A DNA stretch of 64,000 nucleotides from Bibersteinia trehalosi. Its GTDB lineage: Bacteria; Pseudomonadota; Gammaproteobacteria; Enterobacterales; Pasteurellaceae. The stretch's first letter is position 1; every line of letters begins with the position of its first letter. The stretch is taken from positions 173,806 through 237,805 of the forward strand of contig NZ_SMAM01000004.1 of the NCBI RefSeq assembly GCF_004346205.1, given 5' to 3'. Of the stretch, positions 37,946 through 49,107 are shown in pieces. The position numbers and the translations under genes were made by a program. The notes beneath the pieces were generated by a model. That model saw only the letters and a program-made list of their open reading frames with translations. It had not been told where the DNA came from and searched no databases.

Positions 37946-39832
37946 ATGGAATTGTTTGAGCCTTTAGAACGAGTTATTCGTCACTATTTACCGGAAGATA
38001 AGATTGAGATCATCAAACGCGCTTTTTTGATGGCAAAAGATGGGCATACTGGGCAATTTCGTTCCAGCGGTGAGCCCTACATTACGCATCCTGTTGCCGT
38101 TGCTTGCATTATTGCAGAGATGGAACTTGATCATGAAGCGGTAATGGCTGCATTGCTGCATGATGTGATTGAAGATACGCCTTATACTGAAGAGCAAATC
38201 GCTGCTGAATTTGGTACTAATGTGGCCGAGATTGTACAGGGGGTATCTAAATTAGATAAATTAAAATTCCGTACTCGCCAAGAAGCACAGGTTGAAAACT
38301 TTCGTAAAATGATTTTGGCAATGACCAAAGATATTCGTGTAGTGCTAATTAAGCTTGCGGACCGCACACATAATATGCGTACACTGGGTTCGCTTCGCCC
38401 AGATAAACGCCGTCGTATTGCGAAAGAGACGCTTGAAATCTACACGCCACTCGCTCACCGTTTAGGGATTGAACATATTAAAAATGAATTGGAAGATCTC
38501 TGTTTTGAGGCAATGTTTCCACACCGCTATCGTGTCATGAAAATGGCGATAGAGATGGCGCGTAGCAATAAACAAGAGTTAATTGAGCGTATTTCTAATG
38601 AGATCCAAGCTAAGCTTAATAGTGCAGGCATTGCTTGCCGCATTTATGGTAGAGAACGCCCACTATACTATCTCTATCAAAAAATGCAGGCAAAAGAACA
38701 GCATTTTTATTCTATTCTGGATATTTATTCTTTCCGAGTGGTAGTGGATAACGTTGATACTTGCTATCGAGTGCTAGGGCAGATGCACGCACTCTATAAG
38801 CCACGCCCCTTCCAAGTAAAAGACTATATTGCCGTGCCGAAAACGAATGGCTACCAGTCATTGCATACAGCGATGATTGGGCATAAAGGTGTACCGATTG
38901 ATGTGCTAATTCGCACCGAAGAGATGGATCAAGCGGCACGTTTTGGTGTGGCTGCGCACTGGGGGTATAAAGATCACGAAACGAGTGTGCAAGTACGCGC
39001 ACAACAATGGCTAAAAAGCATTGTTGAAATGCAGCAGAGTGCAGAAAACTCAGCAGAATTTATCGAAAATGTAAAATCAGATTTGTTCTCCAGCGATATT
39101 TATGTTTTCACGCCAAAAGGCAGAATTGTGCAGTTACCAGCCAATGCAACAGCAGTGGATTTTGCTTATGCGGTGCATACCGATATTGGTGATCGCTGTA
39201 TTGGCGCCGTTGTTGATCATCAACCATATCCACTTTCTCAGCCGCTACAATCTGGGCAAACCATAGAAATTCAAACGGCAGATAGTGTGCGTCTTAATGC
39301 ATTATGGTTAAATTCTGTGGTGACTGCTAAGGCTCGCTCTAGCATTCGTAGTATCCTTAAACGCCAACAATATGGCGAAGCGGTTTCGCTTGGGCGTCGC
39401 CAGTTGCTGCTTGCGCTCAATTTGCAATATTTTGAAGATATTGACCCGCTTGCACTGGAAACAGCACTTGTTGAACTGAAAATTGACACTGTTGATGAGT
39501 TACTTGCACAAATTGGCTTAGGGCATCTGTTGAGCTCGGCAGTGGCAGAGCGATTACGGGGCAAAATGCAGACAAACACAGTGGTAAATCAAGCCGAATT
39601 TGAAAGTGTGATTTTAGTGGATTTGCACGATCAACAAGGCATTTTAGCTGAAATTATTACGACCATTTCCACCTTAAATAGCAATATCAACGATATTCAA
39701 AGCCAGCCGATTGAAGGTGGCTACCAGCTACGCTTGCGTATTACGGCGACTAGCCAAAGTCATTTAGAAATGTTATTGGCAAAAATAAATAGCCTTTCAG
39801 CGGTAATACAAGCGGTGCAAATTGCAGAATAA
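37946..39832 (+). CDS. spoT: Bifunctional (p)ppGpp synthase/hydrolase SpoT, shortened
   Basis: The protein starts MELFEPLERVIRHYLPEDK and is 628 residues. Domains in order: HD hydrolase (HPVAVACIIAEME...LLHDVIEDT, to about 195), synthetase (about 230-360), TGS (about 385-445, IYVFTPKGRIVQL), helical region, then a C-terminal ACT domain (about 560-628). Compared with E. coli SpoT (702 residues, from memory), the stretch between the helical and ACT domains is missing: no CC-P-PGD zinc-finger/RIS motif occurs and the text runs from VAERLRG directly into the ACT domain. The missing 74 or so residues account for the whole length difference. No clear Shine-Dalgarno is seen at the start. Confidence 0.93.
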   Translation: MELFEPLERVIRHYLPEDKIEIIKRAFLMAKDGHTGQFRSSGEPYITHPVAVACIIAEMELDHEAVMAALLHDVIEDTPYTEEQIAAEFGTNVAEIVQGVSKLDKLKFRTRQEAQVENFRKMILAMTKDIRVVLIKLADRTHNMRTLGSLRPDKRRRIAKETLEIYTPLAHRLGIEHIKNELEDLCFEAMFPHRYRVMKMAIEMARSNKQELIERISNEIQAKLNSAGIACRIYGRERPLYYLYQKMQAKEQHFYSILDIYSFRVVVDNVDTCYRVLGQMHALYKPRPFQVKDYIAVPKTNGYQSLHTAMIGHKGVPIDVLIRTEEMDQAARFGVAAHWGYKDHETSVQVRAQQWLKSIVEMQQSAENSAEFIENVKSDLFSSDIYVFTPKGRIVQLPANATAVDFAYAVHTDIGDRCIGAVVDHQPYPLSQPLQSGQTIEIQTADSVRLNALWLNSVVTAKARSSIRSILKRQQYGEAVSLGRRQLLLALNLQYFEDIDPLALETALVELKIDTVDELLAQIGLGHLLSSAVAERLRGKMQTNTVVNQAEFESVILVDLHDQQGILAEIITTISTLNSNINDIQSQPIEGGYQLRLRITATSQSHLEMLLAKINSLSAVIQAVQIAE

Positions 39833-39837
39833 TTTAC

Positions 39838-39866
39838 AAAAAAGTGCCTTAGCGGCACTTTTTTTG
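39838..39866 (+). terminator. Terminator of rpoZ-spoT
   Basis: AAAGTGCC / GGCACTTT (39841-39848 and 39854-39861), loop TTAGC, then T run. Confidence 0.9.
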
Positions 39867-39933
39867 TGAGAAAAAGAAAACGGTGTCGTCTAATTAGAAT
39901 ATGTCTCTGTTTTAGTTTAAAGGGGAACAGTTT

Positions 39934-40875
39934 ATGAGCTTTACTCGCTTTGATGTCACACCTGAACATCTATTCCGTCAACGCCGCCAAATTATTAAAG
40001 CGCTGGGTATTGGTTCTGCGGCAGCATTATTGCCAAATATTTCGTTAGCAAGCACACAAAAAACTCTGGATTTTCATAAAGCAAATGAAACCCAGTTGAT
40101 GCTCACGCCTGAAAATAAGGTCACTGGTTATAATAATTTTTATGAATTTGGTACAGAGAAAAGTGCACCCGCAAAATTTGCACAAGATCTAAAACTTGAG
40201 CCATGGCACGTAGAAATTGGTGGTGAGATCGAAAATCCGTTTACACTCAATTACGCGGAACTATTTAGCACTTTTCCGTTAAGTGAGAAGATTTACCGTT
40301 TTCGTTGTGTTGAGGCGTGGTCGATGGTCATTCCTTGGGTTGGTTTTGAACTTGCGCGTTTAGTTGAAAGAGCCAAACCAACTACAAAAGCAAAATATGT
40401 GGTATTCCATACGCTTTATGATCCAAAACAAATGCCAGGACAAAAAAATCGCTTATTTGGTGGTGGTATTGAGTATCCATATGTGGAAGCATTGCGTCTG
40501 GATGAAGCGTTAAACTCTCTTTCATTGCTTGCTGTCGGCTTATATGGCAAGAGCCTCCCCCCACAAAATGGTGCGCCGATTCGCTTGGTTGTGCCATGGA
40601 AATATGGTTTTAAAAGCATTAAATCGATTGTCAAAATTACCTTTTCAGAAACGCGCCCAACCACTACATGGGAAAGCCTTGCCCCACATGAGTATGGGTT
40701 TTACGCCAATGTGAATCCAGAAGTTGATCATCCTCGTTGGTCACAAGCCTCTGAGCGGGTTATTGGTAGTGGAGGCTTGTTATCAGTAAAACGCCAGCCA
40801 ACCTTAATGTTTAATGGCTATGAAAAAGAGGTTGCTCATCTTTATAAAGATTTGGATTTGAGAGTAAATTTCTAA
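39934..40875 (+). CDS. msrP: Protein-methionine-sulfoxide reductase catalytic subunit MsrP
   Basis: A periplasmic molybdoenzyme (YedY family) that repairs oxidised methionine. 313 residues with a twin-arginine signal ([19 protein letters not shown], residues about 14-33), so Tat-exported. The molybdopterin-ligand cysteine lies in [10 protein letters not shown] near residue 121. Its stop overlaps the msrQ start by one base. Confidence 0.95.
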   Translation: MSFTRFDVTPEHLFRQRRQIIKALGIGSAAALLPNISLASTQKTLDFHKANETQLMLTPENKVTGYNNFYEFGTEKSAPAKFAQDLKLEPWHVEIGGEIENPFTLNYAELFSTFPLSEKIYRFRCVEAWSMVIPWVGFELARLVERAKPTTKAKYVVFHTLYDPKQMPGQKNRLFGGGIEYPYVEALRLDEALNSLSLLAVGLYGKSLPPQNGAPIRLVVPWKYGFKSIKSIVKITFSETRPTTTWESLAPHEYGFYANVNPEVDHPRWSQASERVIGSGGLLSVKRQPTLMFNGYEKEVAHLYKDLDLRVNF

Positions 40876-41450
40876 TGTTAGGATTATTTCGAACACTTAT
40901 TCACCTTGGTTGTAGCTTGCCGTTAATGTGGCTGACTTGGGCGCTGGTTTCTGGCGATGAAAGCGCTTTTGGTGCTGATCCTAGTAAAGAACTGATTCAT
41001 TTCTTAGGCTACAACGCTATTGTTATTTTCTGCGCAATGTTTTTACTTGGCATTTTTTTGCAATGGCGTCAGCTTAACCAGTATCAGATTTTGCGCCGCG
41101 CATTAGGGCTTTGGGTATTTAGCTACGCGGTGCTCCATGTAAGTGCATTTTTATGGTTGGAACTCGCACTGGATGTACGTCTATTCGGACAAGAGCTAAT
41201 CAAACGCCCTTATCTGATTTTAGGCTCGGTGGCATTTTTGATTTTAGCCATGATGGCGATAACCTCGTTACCCAGCTTAAAACAGAAATTAGGCAAACGC
41301 TGGTTTAGTTTACATCAATGGAGCTATATCGCACTGGCGGCAGCGGCAATACACTATTATTGGTCAGTGAAAAGCCTCACTATTGCTCCTATTGTAGTAG
41401 GCTGTGTTACCCTATTTATTTTGGCAGTACGCCTTATCAAAAACAAATAG
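40875..41450 (+). CDS. msrQ: Protein-methionine-sulfoxide reductase heme-binding subunit MsrQ
   Basis: A 191-residue, six-helix inner-membrane b-type cytochrome that passes quinol electrons to MsrP. Candidate heme histidines: YAVLHVSAFL, SLHQWSYIAL and AIHYYW. Coupled to msrP by a TAATG overlap. Confidence 0.94.
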   Translation: MLGLFRTLIHLGCSLPLMWLTWALVSGDESAFGADPSKELIHFLGYNAIVIFCAMFLLGIFLQWRQLNQYQILRRALGLWVFSYAVLHVSAFLWLELALDVRLFGQELIKRPYLILGSVAFLILAMMAITSLPSLKQKLGKRWFSLHQWSYIALAAAAIHYYWSVKSLTIAPIVVGCVTLFILAVRLIKNK

Positions 41451-41465
41451 AAAACTATTCTCTTA

Positions 41466-41524
41466 CTAGGGATGTTGATGTTTCAAATGGCGTGTTGTTA
41501 TCGCTAAACATCAACACACCCTAG
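41466..41524. repeat. Small inverted-repeat element (MITE-like)
   Basis: CTAGGGATGTTGATGTTT (41466-41483) and AAACATCAACACACCCTAG (41506-41524) are near-complementary ends of a 59-bp element, bounded by CTAG at each side. Its arms resemble the single stretch at 9698-9722. The two copies suggest a small dispersed, non-coding mobile element. Confidence 0.5.
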
Positions 41525-41602
41525 ATTGCGCTAAATTAAAAGTGCAAGCTTTCTCCCTTTTTTGTACAATCAAGCGGTCTTTATTTCCAAATTTTTTGCA
41601 AA

Positions 41603-43684
41603 ATGACCCAACAATTGTTAGATGGTGTACCGCTCACCGCACTTTCTGGTGTGGGGGCTGCAGTCTCGGCAAAACTGACTAAAATCGGTATCAATAATGT
41701 ACAGGATCTGCTGTTTCATTTACCGTATCGTTATGAAGATCGCACACGGATTACGCCAATGATTGATCTACGTCCCGATAGTTACGCGACTATTGAGGGC
41801 GTAGTACAGCTGACAGAGGTACAGTTCGGCAAACGTCCAATTTTATCGACCACACTCTCTGATGGCACAAGTAAGATCACACTCAAATTCTTTAACTTCA
41901 ATGCTGGAATGAAAAACAGCCTGCACCAAGGCGCACGGGTAAAAGCGTTTGGTGAGATTAAGCGTGGGCGCTATATGGCGGAAATTCACCACCCAGAATA
42001 CCAAATTATCCGAGATAACCAACCGCTGGTGCTGGATGAAACATTAACGCCAATTTATTCCACTACTGAAGGGCTAAAACAAGCCTCTTTGCGTAAACTG
42101 ACCGATCAAGCACTTGCGTTATTGGATAAGGTTCAAGTCGCTGAGCTGCTACCCGATGAGTTCAACCCGCACCAATATAGCCTGAAAGAGGCATTGAAAT
42201 TGTTGCACCATCCGCCACCGTCTATTTCACTTGAACAGTTAGAAAATGGCGAACATCCTGCGCAAAAGCGGCTGATTTTTGAAGAGTTGCTGGCACATAA
42301 TTTGGCGATGCAGAAAGTGCGTATGGGGGCTCAACGGCAAGTAGCGCAGGTATTGCGTTATCAAACAGATATCAAAAGCAGATTTCTTGCTGGTTTGCCT
42401 TTTCAGCCGACCAATGCTCAAAGCCGAGTCACAGCGGATATTGAACGAGATCTTGCCCAACCACACCCCATGATGCGTTTAGTACAAGGCGATGTCGGGT
42501 CAGGAAAAACCTTAGTGGCAGCTTTGGCTGCATTGTTGGCAATAGATAATGCGAAACAAGTTGCACTAATGGCACCTACCGAAATTCTTGCTGAACAGCA
42601 TGCGAATAACTTTGCAAATTGGCTACAGCCGTTTGGGATAGAGGTTGGCTGGTTGGCTGGCAAAGTAAAAGGAAAAGCAAGAGTCGCACAGCTTGAAGCT
42701 ATTAAAAACGGTGATGTGCAGATGATTATTGGTACACACGCTTTGTTCCAAGAAAGCGTAGAATTTCATGATTTAGCATTAGTCATTATTGATGAGCAAC
42801 ACCGCTTTGGTGTACATCAACGGCTCACTTTGCGAGAAAAAGGGGCGAAAGAAAATGTGTATCCCCATCAGTTAATTATGACCGCAACGCCAATTCCAAG
42901 AACATTGGCGATGACAGTGTATGCTGATCTAGATACATCAATTATTGATGAATTACCTCCAGGACGAACCCCAATTAAAACGGTAGCGATTTCAGAAGAT
43001 CGCCGTCATGAGATTGTGCAACGCGTTTATCAAGCCTGTAAAAATGAAGGACGACAAGCCTATTGGGTTTGTACTTTAATTGATGAAAGCGAGGTGTTAG
43101 AAGCACAAGCAGCGGCAGCTATTGCCGAAGATTTGCAACGAGCCTTACCTGATTTGCGTATTGGCTTAGTACATGGCCGAATGAAACCGCAAGAAAAACA
43201 AGCAATTATGGCGGAATTTAAGGCGGCAAATATTGATTTGCTGGTAGCCACTACTGTGATTGAAGTTGGCGTAGATGTGCCAAATGCGAGCTTGATGATT
43301 ATTGAAAATTCCGAGCGTTTAGGTTTAGCACAACTTCACCAGTTACGTGGGCGAGTGGGACGGGGAGCAACGGCATCGCATTGTGTTTTGCTCTATAAAC
43401 CGCCGCTAGGTAAAATTTCGTCTAAGCGTTTGCAAGTGATGAGAGACAGTCAAGATGGTTTCTATATAGCGGAAAAAGATTTAGAAATTCGAGGCACAGG
43501 CGAGATCCTTGGCACTAAACAGACAGGTATGGCGGAGTTTAAGGTGGCGGATTTGATGCGTGACCGAAAAATGATCCCGTTAGTACAAAACTACGCACGG
43601 CAGATTATTAGCAGTAATTTATTATTGGCAGATTTGCTAATTAAACGCTGGTTGGAAGAGAAAACAGAGTATTCAAATGCTTAG
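41603..43684 (+). CDS. recG: ATP-dependent DNA helicase RecG
   Basis: RecG reverses stalled forks and branch-migrates Holliday junctions. 693 residues with a wedge domain at the N-terminus, Walker A GDVGSGKT (near residue 298), DEQHRFG and TATPIPRT, then the TRG-like C-terminal region. An extended uptake signal (CAAGCGGTC to GCAAA) ends exactly at the ATG; no standard Shine-Dalgarno precedes it. Confidence 0.96.
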   Translation: MTQQLLDGVPLTALSGVGAAVSAKLTKIGINNVQDLLFHLPYRYEDRTRITPMIDLRPDSYATIEGVVQLTEVQFGKRPILSTTLSDGTSKITLKFFNFNAGMKNSLHQGARVKAFGEIKRGRYMAEIHHPEYQIIRDNQPLVLDETLTPIYSTTEGLKQASLRKLTDQALALLDKVQVAELLPDEFNPHQYSLKEALKLLHHPPPSISLEQLENGEHPAQKRLIFEELLAHNLAMQKVRMGAQRQVAQVLRYQTDIKSRFLAGLPFQPTNAQSRVTADIERDLAQPHPMMRLVQGDVGSGKTLVAALAALLAIDNAKQVALMAPTEILAEQHANNFANWLQPFGIEVGWLAGKVKGKARVAQLEAIKNGDVQMIIGTHALFQESVEFHDLALVIIDEQHRFGVHQRLTLREKGAKENVYPHQLIMTATPIPRTLAMTVYADLDTSIIDELPPGRTPIKTVAISEDRRHEIVQRVYQACKNEGRQAYWVCTLIDESEVLEAQAAAAIAEDLQRALPDLRIGLVHGRMKPQEKQAIMAEFKAANIDLLVATTVIEVGVDVPNASLMIIENSERLGLAQLHQLRGRVGRGATASHCVLLYKPPLGKISSKRLQVMRDSQDGFYIAEKDLEIRGTGEILGTKQTGMAEFKVADLMRDRKMIPLVQNYARQIISSNLLLADLLIKRWLEEKTEYSNA

Positions 43685-43690
43685 AAGCCA

Positions 43691-43736
43691 AGCTAGCGGT
43701 AAGTTTGCAAATTTTTCTGCCAATTTTACCGCTTGC
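43691..43736. terminator. Inverted uptake-signal pair after recG
   Basis: AGCGGTAA (43695-43702) and TTACCGCT (43727-43734), with GCTTGC beyond, form an uptake-signal stem with an AT-rich loop, 7 bp past the recG stop. Confidence 0.5.
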
Positions 43737-43773
43737 TATTGATATGGGCATTCATCTTTTTTGCTAAATTTGC

Positions 43774-43802
43774 TTGCAATATGTACGTGATTAAGGTAGA
43801 AT
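43774..43802 (+). promoter_or_regulatory. Promoter of the S10 operon
   Basis: TTGCAA (43774-43779), 17 bp, TAGAAT (43797-43802), about 190 bp before rpsJ. Confidence 0.85.
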
Positions 43803-43831
43803 CCCTGCGCTTTTACGATATGTAAGAGTCG

Positions 43832-43960
43832 CTTAGTGTAATCATTTACTAAGTGGGCTGCCGATTTGGCAGCTGTAAAATGTTCCCGATTTGGGAGCTA
43901 TAACAAGGTATGGCTGAGCCCCCTAATTTCAAAAGAATTAGTGGTGGTTTGGTTTTTTAT
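43832..43960 (+). promoter_or_regulatory. Structured S10 leader with attenuator-like hairpin
   Basis: Four hairpins: CTTAGT/ACTAAG (43832-43853), GCTGCC/GGCAGC (43857-43873), TCCC/GGGA (43884-43896), and a last stem (43920-43928 with 43936-43944) followed by a U-rich run to 43958. In enterobacteria L4 (rplD) acts on such a leader for feedback control; this is known for the family and inferred here. Confidence 0.7.
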
Positions 43961-43977
43961 TAGCTAATTTTTGTTAA

Positions 43978-44304
<327 letters not shown>

Positions 44305-44320
44305 TTAAGAGGTTATTACA

Positions 44321-44947
44321 ATGATTGGTTTAGTCGGTCGTAAAGTTGGTATGACCCGTATCTTCAATGAAGACGGTGTTTCTGTACCAGTTACCGTTAT
44401 CGAAATCGAAGCCAACCGTGTGACTCAAGTGAAAACCCTTGAAAACGATGGCTATTCTGCAGTTCAAGTTACTACTGGCTCTAAAAAAGCAAGTCGTGTA
44501 ACTAAGCCAGAAGCAGGTCATTTCGTGAAAGCAGGTGTTGAAGCTGGTCGCGGTTTATGGGAATTCCGTACTGAAGGTGAAGAGTTCACTTTAGGTCAGG
44601 AAATCAATGTTGACATCTTTGCAGATGTTAAAAAAGTAGATGTTACTGGTACTTCTAAAGGTAAAGGTTTCCAAGGTGGTGTTAAACGTTGGAACTTCCG
44701 TACCCAAGATGCTACTCACGGTAACTCTTTATCACACCGTGTACTTGGTTCTATTGGTCAAAACCAAACTCCAGGTCGTGTGTTTAAAGGTAAAAAAATG
44801 GCAGGTCACTTAGGTGCTGAGCGTGTAACCGTTCAATCACTTGAAGTGGTTCGTGTAGATGCTGAGCGTAAATTATTATTAGTTAAAGGTTCTGTACCAG
44901 GTGCAACTAATAGTGATGTTATCGTTAAACCAGCAGTTAAAGCATAA
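44321..44947 (+). CDS. rplC: 50S ribosomal protein L3
   Basis: 208 residues starting [19 protein letters not shown], with the conserved [21 protein letters not shown] loop near the peptidyl-transferase centre. AGAGGTT upstream. Confidence 0.98.
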   Translation: MIGLVGRKVGMTRIFNEDGVSVPVTVIEIEANRVTQVKTLENDGYSAVQVTTGSKKASRVTKPEAGHFVKAGVEAGRGLWEFRTEGEEFTLGQEINVDIFADVKKVDVTGTSKGKGFQGGVKRWNFRTQDATHGNSLSHRVLGSIGQNQTPGRVFKGKKMAGHLGAERVTVQSLEVVRVDAERKLLLVKGSVPGATNSDVIVKPAVKA

Positions 44948-44962
44948 GTCTAGGAGATAGAG

Positions 44963-45565
44963 ATGGAATTACAAGTTGTAGGTGCAAACGCACTAACTGT
45001 TTCTGAAACTACCTTCGGACGTGAGTTTAATGAAGCATTAATCCACCAAGTAGTTGTTGCTTATGCAGCAGGTGCTCGTCAAGGATCTCGTGCGCAAAAA
45101 ACTCGTGCAGAAGTGTCTGGTTCAGGTAAAAAACCTTGGCGTCAAAAAGGTACAGGTCGTGCTCGTTCAGGTGATATCAAATCACCAATCTGGCGTTCTG
45201 GTGGTGTAACTTTCGCAGCAAAACCACAAGATCACAGCCAAAAAGTGAACAAGAAGATGTACCGTGGTGCAATTAAAAGCATTCTTTCAGAGCTTGTTCG
45301 TCAAGAACGTTTAGTGGTAGTTGAAAAATTTGAAGTAGATGCACCAAAAACTAAAGCTCTCGTTCAAAAATTAAAAGATATGGCGTTAACAGACGCGCTT
45401 ATCATCACTGCAGAAGTGAACGATAACTTATATTTAGCTGCACGTAACTTACACAAAGTGGACGTTCGTGATGTTCAAGGTATCGATCCAGTAAGCTTAA
45501 TCGCTTTTGATAAAGTGGTTATCACTGTTGATGCAGTTAAACAAATTGAGGAGATGTTCGCATGA
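44963..45565 (+). CDS. rplD: 50S ribosomal protein L4
   Basis: 200 residues with [20 protein letters not shown], the L4 tunnel loop. In enterobacteria L4 represses its own operon through the S10 leader. Overlaps rplW by 4 bp. Confidence 0.98.
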   Translation: MELQVVGANALTVSETTFGREFNEALIHQVVVAYAAGARQGSRAQKTRAEVSGSGKKPWRQKGTGRARSGDIKSPIWRSGGVTFAAKPQDHSQKVNKKMYRGAIKSILSELVRQERLVVVEKFEVDAPKTKALVQKLKDMALTDALIITAEVNDNLYLAARNLHKVDVRDVQGIDPVSLIAFDKVVITVDAVKQIEEMFA

Positions 45566-45867
45566 TGCAAGAAGAACGTTTGCTAAAAGTGCTTAAAGCA
45601 CCGCATATCTCTGAAAAAGCGACAAACAACGCAGAAAAAGGCAACACTATCGTATTTAAAGTTGCATTAGATGCAAACAAAGTTGAAATTGCTAACGCAG
45701 TTGAACAACTTTTTGAAGTGAAAGTTGATTCTGTTCGTACTGTGGTTGTTAAAGGTAAAACTAAACGCCGTGGTGTGAAAGTTGGTCGTCGTAGTGACTG
45801 GAAAAAAGCTTATGTAACTCTTCAAGAAGGTCAATCACTTGACTTCGTTGAAGGTGCGGCAGAGTAA
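45562..45867 (+). CDS. rplW: 50S ribosomal protein L23
   Basis: 101 residues (100 if the second ATG at 45565 is used): [20 protein letters not shown] near the start and [21 protein letters not shown]. Lies at the tunnel exit where trigger factor docks. Confidence 0.98.
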   Translation: MMQEERLLKVLKAPHISEKATNNAEKGNTIVFKVALDANKVEIANAVEQLFEVKVDSVRTVVVKGKTKRRGVKVGRRSDWKKAYVTLQEGQSLDFVEGAAE

Positions 45868-45885
45868 TCAGAGGAGATAAAATAA

Positions 45886-46707
45886 ATGGCTATCGTTAAA
45901 TGTAAGCCGACCTCCGCTGGTCGTCGTCACGTAGTTAAAGTTGTAAACGCTGAGCTACATAAAGGTAAACCTTTTGCAGCGCTTTTAGATACTAAATCTA
46001 AAACTGGTGGTCGTAACAACTTAGGTCGTATCACAACTCGTCACATTGGTGGCGGTCACAAACAGCACTACCGTTTAATTGATTTCAAACGTAATAAATT
46101 AGACATTCCAGGTGTTGTTGAGCGTTTAGAATACGATCCAAACCGTTCTGCGAATATCGCATTAGTACTTTATAAAGATGGTGAACGTCGCTACATTTTA
46201 GCACCAAAAGGTTTAACTGCTGGTGATCAAATTCAAGCGGGTGCTTCAGCGCCAATTAAAGTAGGTAACGCATTACCAATGCGTAATATTCCTGTTGGTA
46301 CAACTGTACACAACGTAGAATTGAAACCTGGTAAAGGTGGTCAAATCGCACGTTCAGCAGGTGCTTACGTACAAATCATTGCCCGTGAAGGTAACTATGT
46401 TACTTTACGTCTTCGTTCAGGCGAAATGCGTAAAGTATTAGCTGAGTGTACTGCAACTATCGGTGAAGTAGGTAACTCAGAACATATGCTTCGCGTTCTT
46501 GGTAAAGCAGGTGCAAACCGTTGGAGAGGTATTCGTCCAACAGTTCGTGGTACTGCGATGAACCCAGTAGACCACCCACACGGTGGTGGTGAAGGTCGTA
46601 ACTTCGGTAAACACCCTGTTACTCCTTGGGGCGTTCAAACCAAAGGTAAGAAAACTCGTCACAACAAACGTACTGATAAATTCATCGTACGTCGTCGTGG
46701 CAAATAA
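45886..46707 (+). CDS. rplB: 50S ribosomal protein L2
   Basis: 273 residues beginning [20 protein letters not shown], with the [17 protein letters not shown] motif whose histidine supports peptidyl-transferase activity. Confidence 0.98.
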   Translation: MAIVKCKPTSAGRRHVVKVVNAELHKGKPFAALLDTKSKTGGRNNLGRITTRHIGGGHKQHYRLIDFKRNKLDIPGVVERLEYDPNRSANIALVLYKDGERRYILAPKGLTAGDQIQAGASAPIKVGNALPMRNIPVGTTVHNVELKPGKGGQIARSAGAYVQIIAREGNYVTLRLRSGEMRKVLAECTATIGEVGNSEHMLRVLGKAGANRWRGIRPTVRGTAMNPVDHPHGGGEGRNFGKHPVTPWGVQTKGKKTRHNKRTDKFIVRRRGK

Positions 46708-46731
46708 TTTAATTCATTAACTAAAAGGTAA

Positions 46732-47013
<282 letters not shown>

Positions 47014-47020
47014 GAGGTAA

Positions 47021-47356
<336 letters not shown>

Positions 47357-47378
47357 TTAAGTAGAGGAATAACAGAAA

Positions 47379-48083
47379 ATGGGTCAAAAAGTCCATCCAC
47401 ATGGTATTCGCCTAGGTATTGTTAAGCCTTGGAGCTCTACTTGGTTTGCGAATACACAAGATTTCGCTGATAATTTAGAAGGCGATTTCAAAGTACGTCA
47501 ATTTTTAAACAAAGAGTTAGCGAACGCTTCTGTATCTCGTATCACTATCGAGCGTCCAGCAAAAAGCATTCGTGTAACTATTCACACAGCTCGTCCTGGT
47601 ATCGTTATCGGTAAAAAAGGCGAAGATGTTGAGAAATTACGTAACGCAGTTGCGAAAATCGCGGGCGTTCCAGCACAAATCAACATTGCTGAAGTGAAAA
47701 AACCTGAGCTTGATGCAAAATTAGTTGCGGATAGCATCGCTTCTCAACTTGAACGCCGTGTAATGTTCCGTCGTGCGATGAAAAAAGCAGTACAGAACGC
47801 AATGCGTTTAGGTGCTAAAGGTATCAAAGTTGAAGTTAGCGGTCGTTTAGGTGGTGCAGAAATCGCACGTTCAGAATGGTATCGTGAAGGTCGTGTGCCT
47901 CTACATACTTTACGTGCGGACATCGATTACAACACTGCTGAAGCACACACTACATACGGTGTAATCGGTATCAAAGTGTGGATCTTCAAAGGTGAAATCC
48001 TCGGTGGTATGGCTGCAGTGATTGAATCTGAAAAAGAACCAGCGGCACAGCCTAAAAAGCCAGCTCGCAAAGGTCGTAAATAA
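47379..48083 (+). CDS. rpsC: 30S ribosomal protein S3
   Basis: 234 residues starting [20 protein letters not shown] with the KH domain ([14 protein letters not shown]). Confidence 0.98.
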   Translation: MGQKVHPHGIRLGIVKPWSSTWFANTQDFADNLEGDFKVRQFLNKELANASVSRITIERPAKSIRVTIHTARPGIVIGKKGEDVEKLRNAVAKIAGVPAQINIAEVKKPELDAKLVADSIASQLERRVMFRRAMKKAVQNAMRLGAKGIKVEVSGRLGGAEIARSEWYREGRVPLHTLRADIDYNTAEAHTTYGVIGIKVWIFKGEILGGMAAVIESEKEPAAQPKKPARKGRK

Positions 48084-48096
48084 GGAGAATCACTGA

Positions 48097-48506
<410 letters not shown>

Positions 48507-48507
<1 letters not shown>

Positions 48508-48698
48508 TGAAAGCTCAAGAACTACGTAATAAATCTGTTGAAGAGCTGAATGCTGAGTTAGTGAACCTTTTAGGTGAGCAATTCAAATTGCGTATGCAAG
48601 CAGCCACCGGTCAGCTTCAACAAACCCATCAGTTAAAACAAGTGCGTCGTAGCATTGCACAAGTGAAAACTGTATTAACCGAAAAGGCGGGTGAATAA
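48507..48698 (+). CDS. rpmC: 50S ribosomal protein L29
   Basis: 63 residues ([18 protein letters not shown]). Overlaps rpsQ by one base. Confidence 0.98.
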
Positions 48699-48952
48699 TG
48701 ACTGATAAAATTCGTACAGTACAAGGTAAAGTGGTTAGCGACAAAATGGATAAATCATTTGTAGTTGCTATCGAACGTACAGTTAAACACCCAATCTATG
48801 GTAAGTTTATCCGTCGTACTACTAAACTTCACGTACACGATGAAAACAACGAAGCTAAATTAGGCGATGTAGTTGAAATCAAAGAGTGTCGTCCACTCTC
48901 TAAAACTAAATCACATACTTTAGTTCGTGTTGTTGAGAAAGCTCAAGCTTAA
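48698..48952 (+). CDS. rpsQ: 30S ribosomal protein S17
   Basis: 84 residues ([20 protein letters not shown]). Last gene of the S10 operon; a strong terminator follows, and the spc operon (rplN onward) is absent. Confidence 0.98.
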   Translation: MTDKIRTVQGKVVSDKMDKSFVVAIERTVKHPIYGKFIRRTTKLHVHDENNEAKLGDVVEIKECRPLSKTKSHTLVRVVEKAQA

Positions 48953-48970
48953 TCGGCAAAATAAAGAAGA

Positions 48971-48997
48971 AAAACCCCCGCTTGTCGGGGGTTTTTT
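48971..48997 (+). terminator. Terminator of the S10 operon
   Basis: AAAACCCCCG / CGGGGGTTTT (48971-48980 and 48986-48995), loop CTTGT, then T. A strong intrinsic terminator that separates the ribosomal operon from dnaA. Confidence 0.95.
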
Positions 48998-49107
48998 GTT
49001 GTTGGTGAAGCGATCATTGGATAAAGATCCACAAAAAATTCACAAGCTTTTCCATACTTTTTCAGGTATTATTAACAACCCTTTTTTCTATAATTTTGGA
49101 GTAGATT

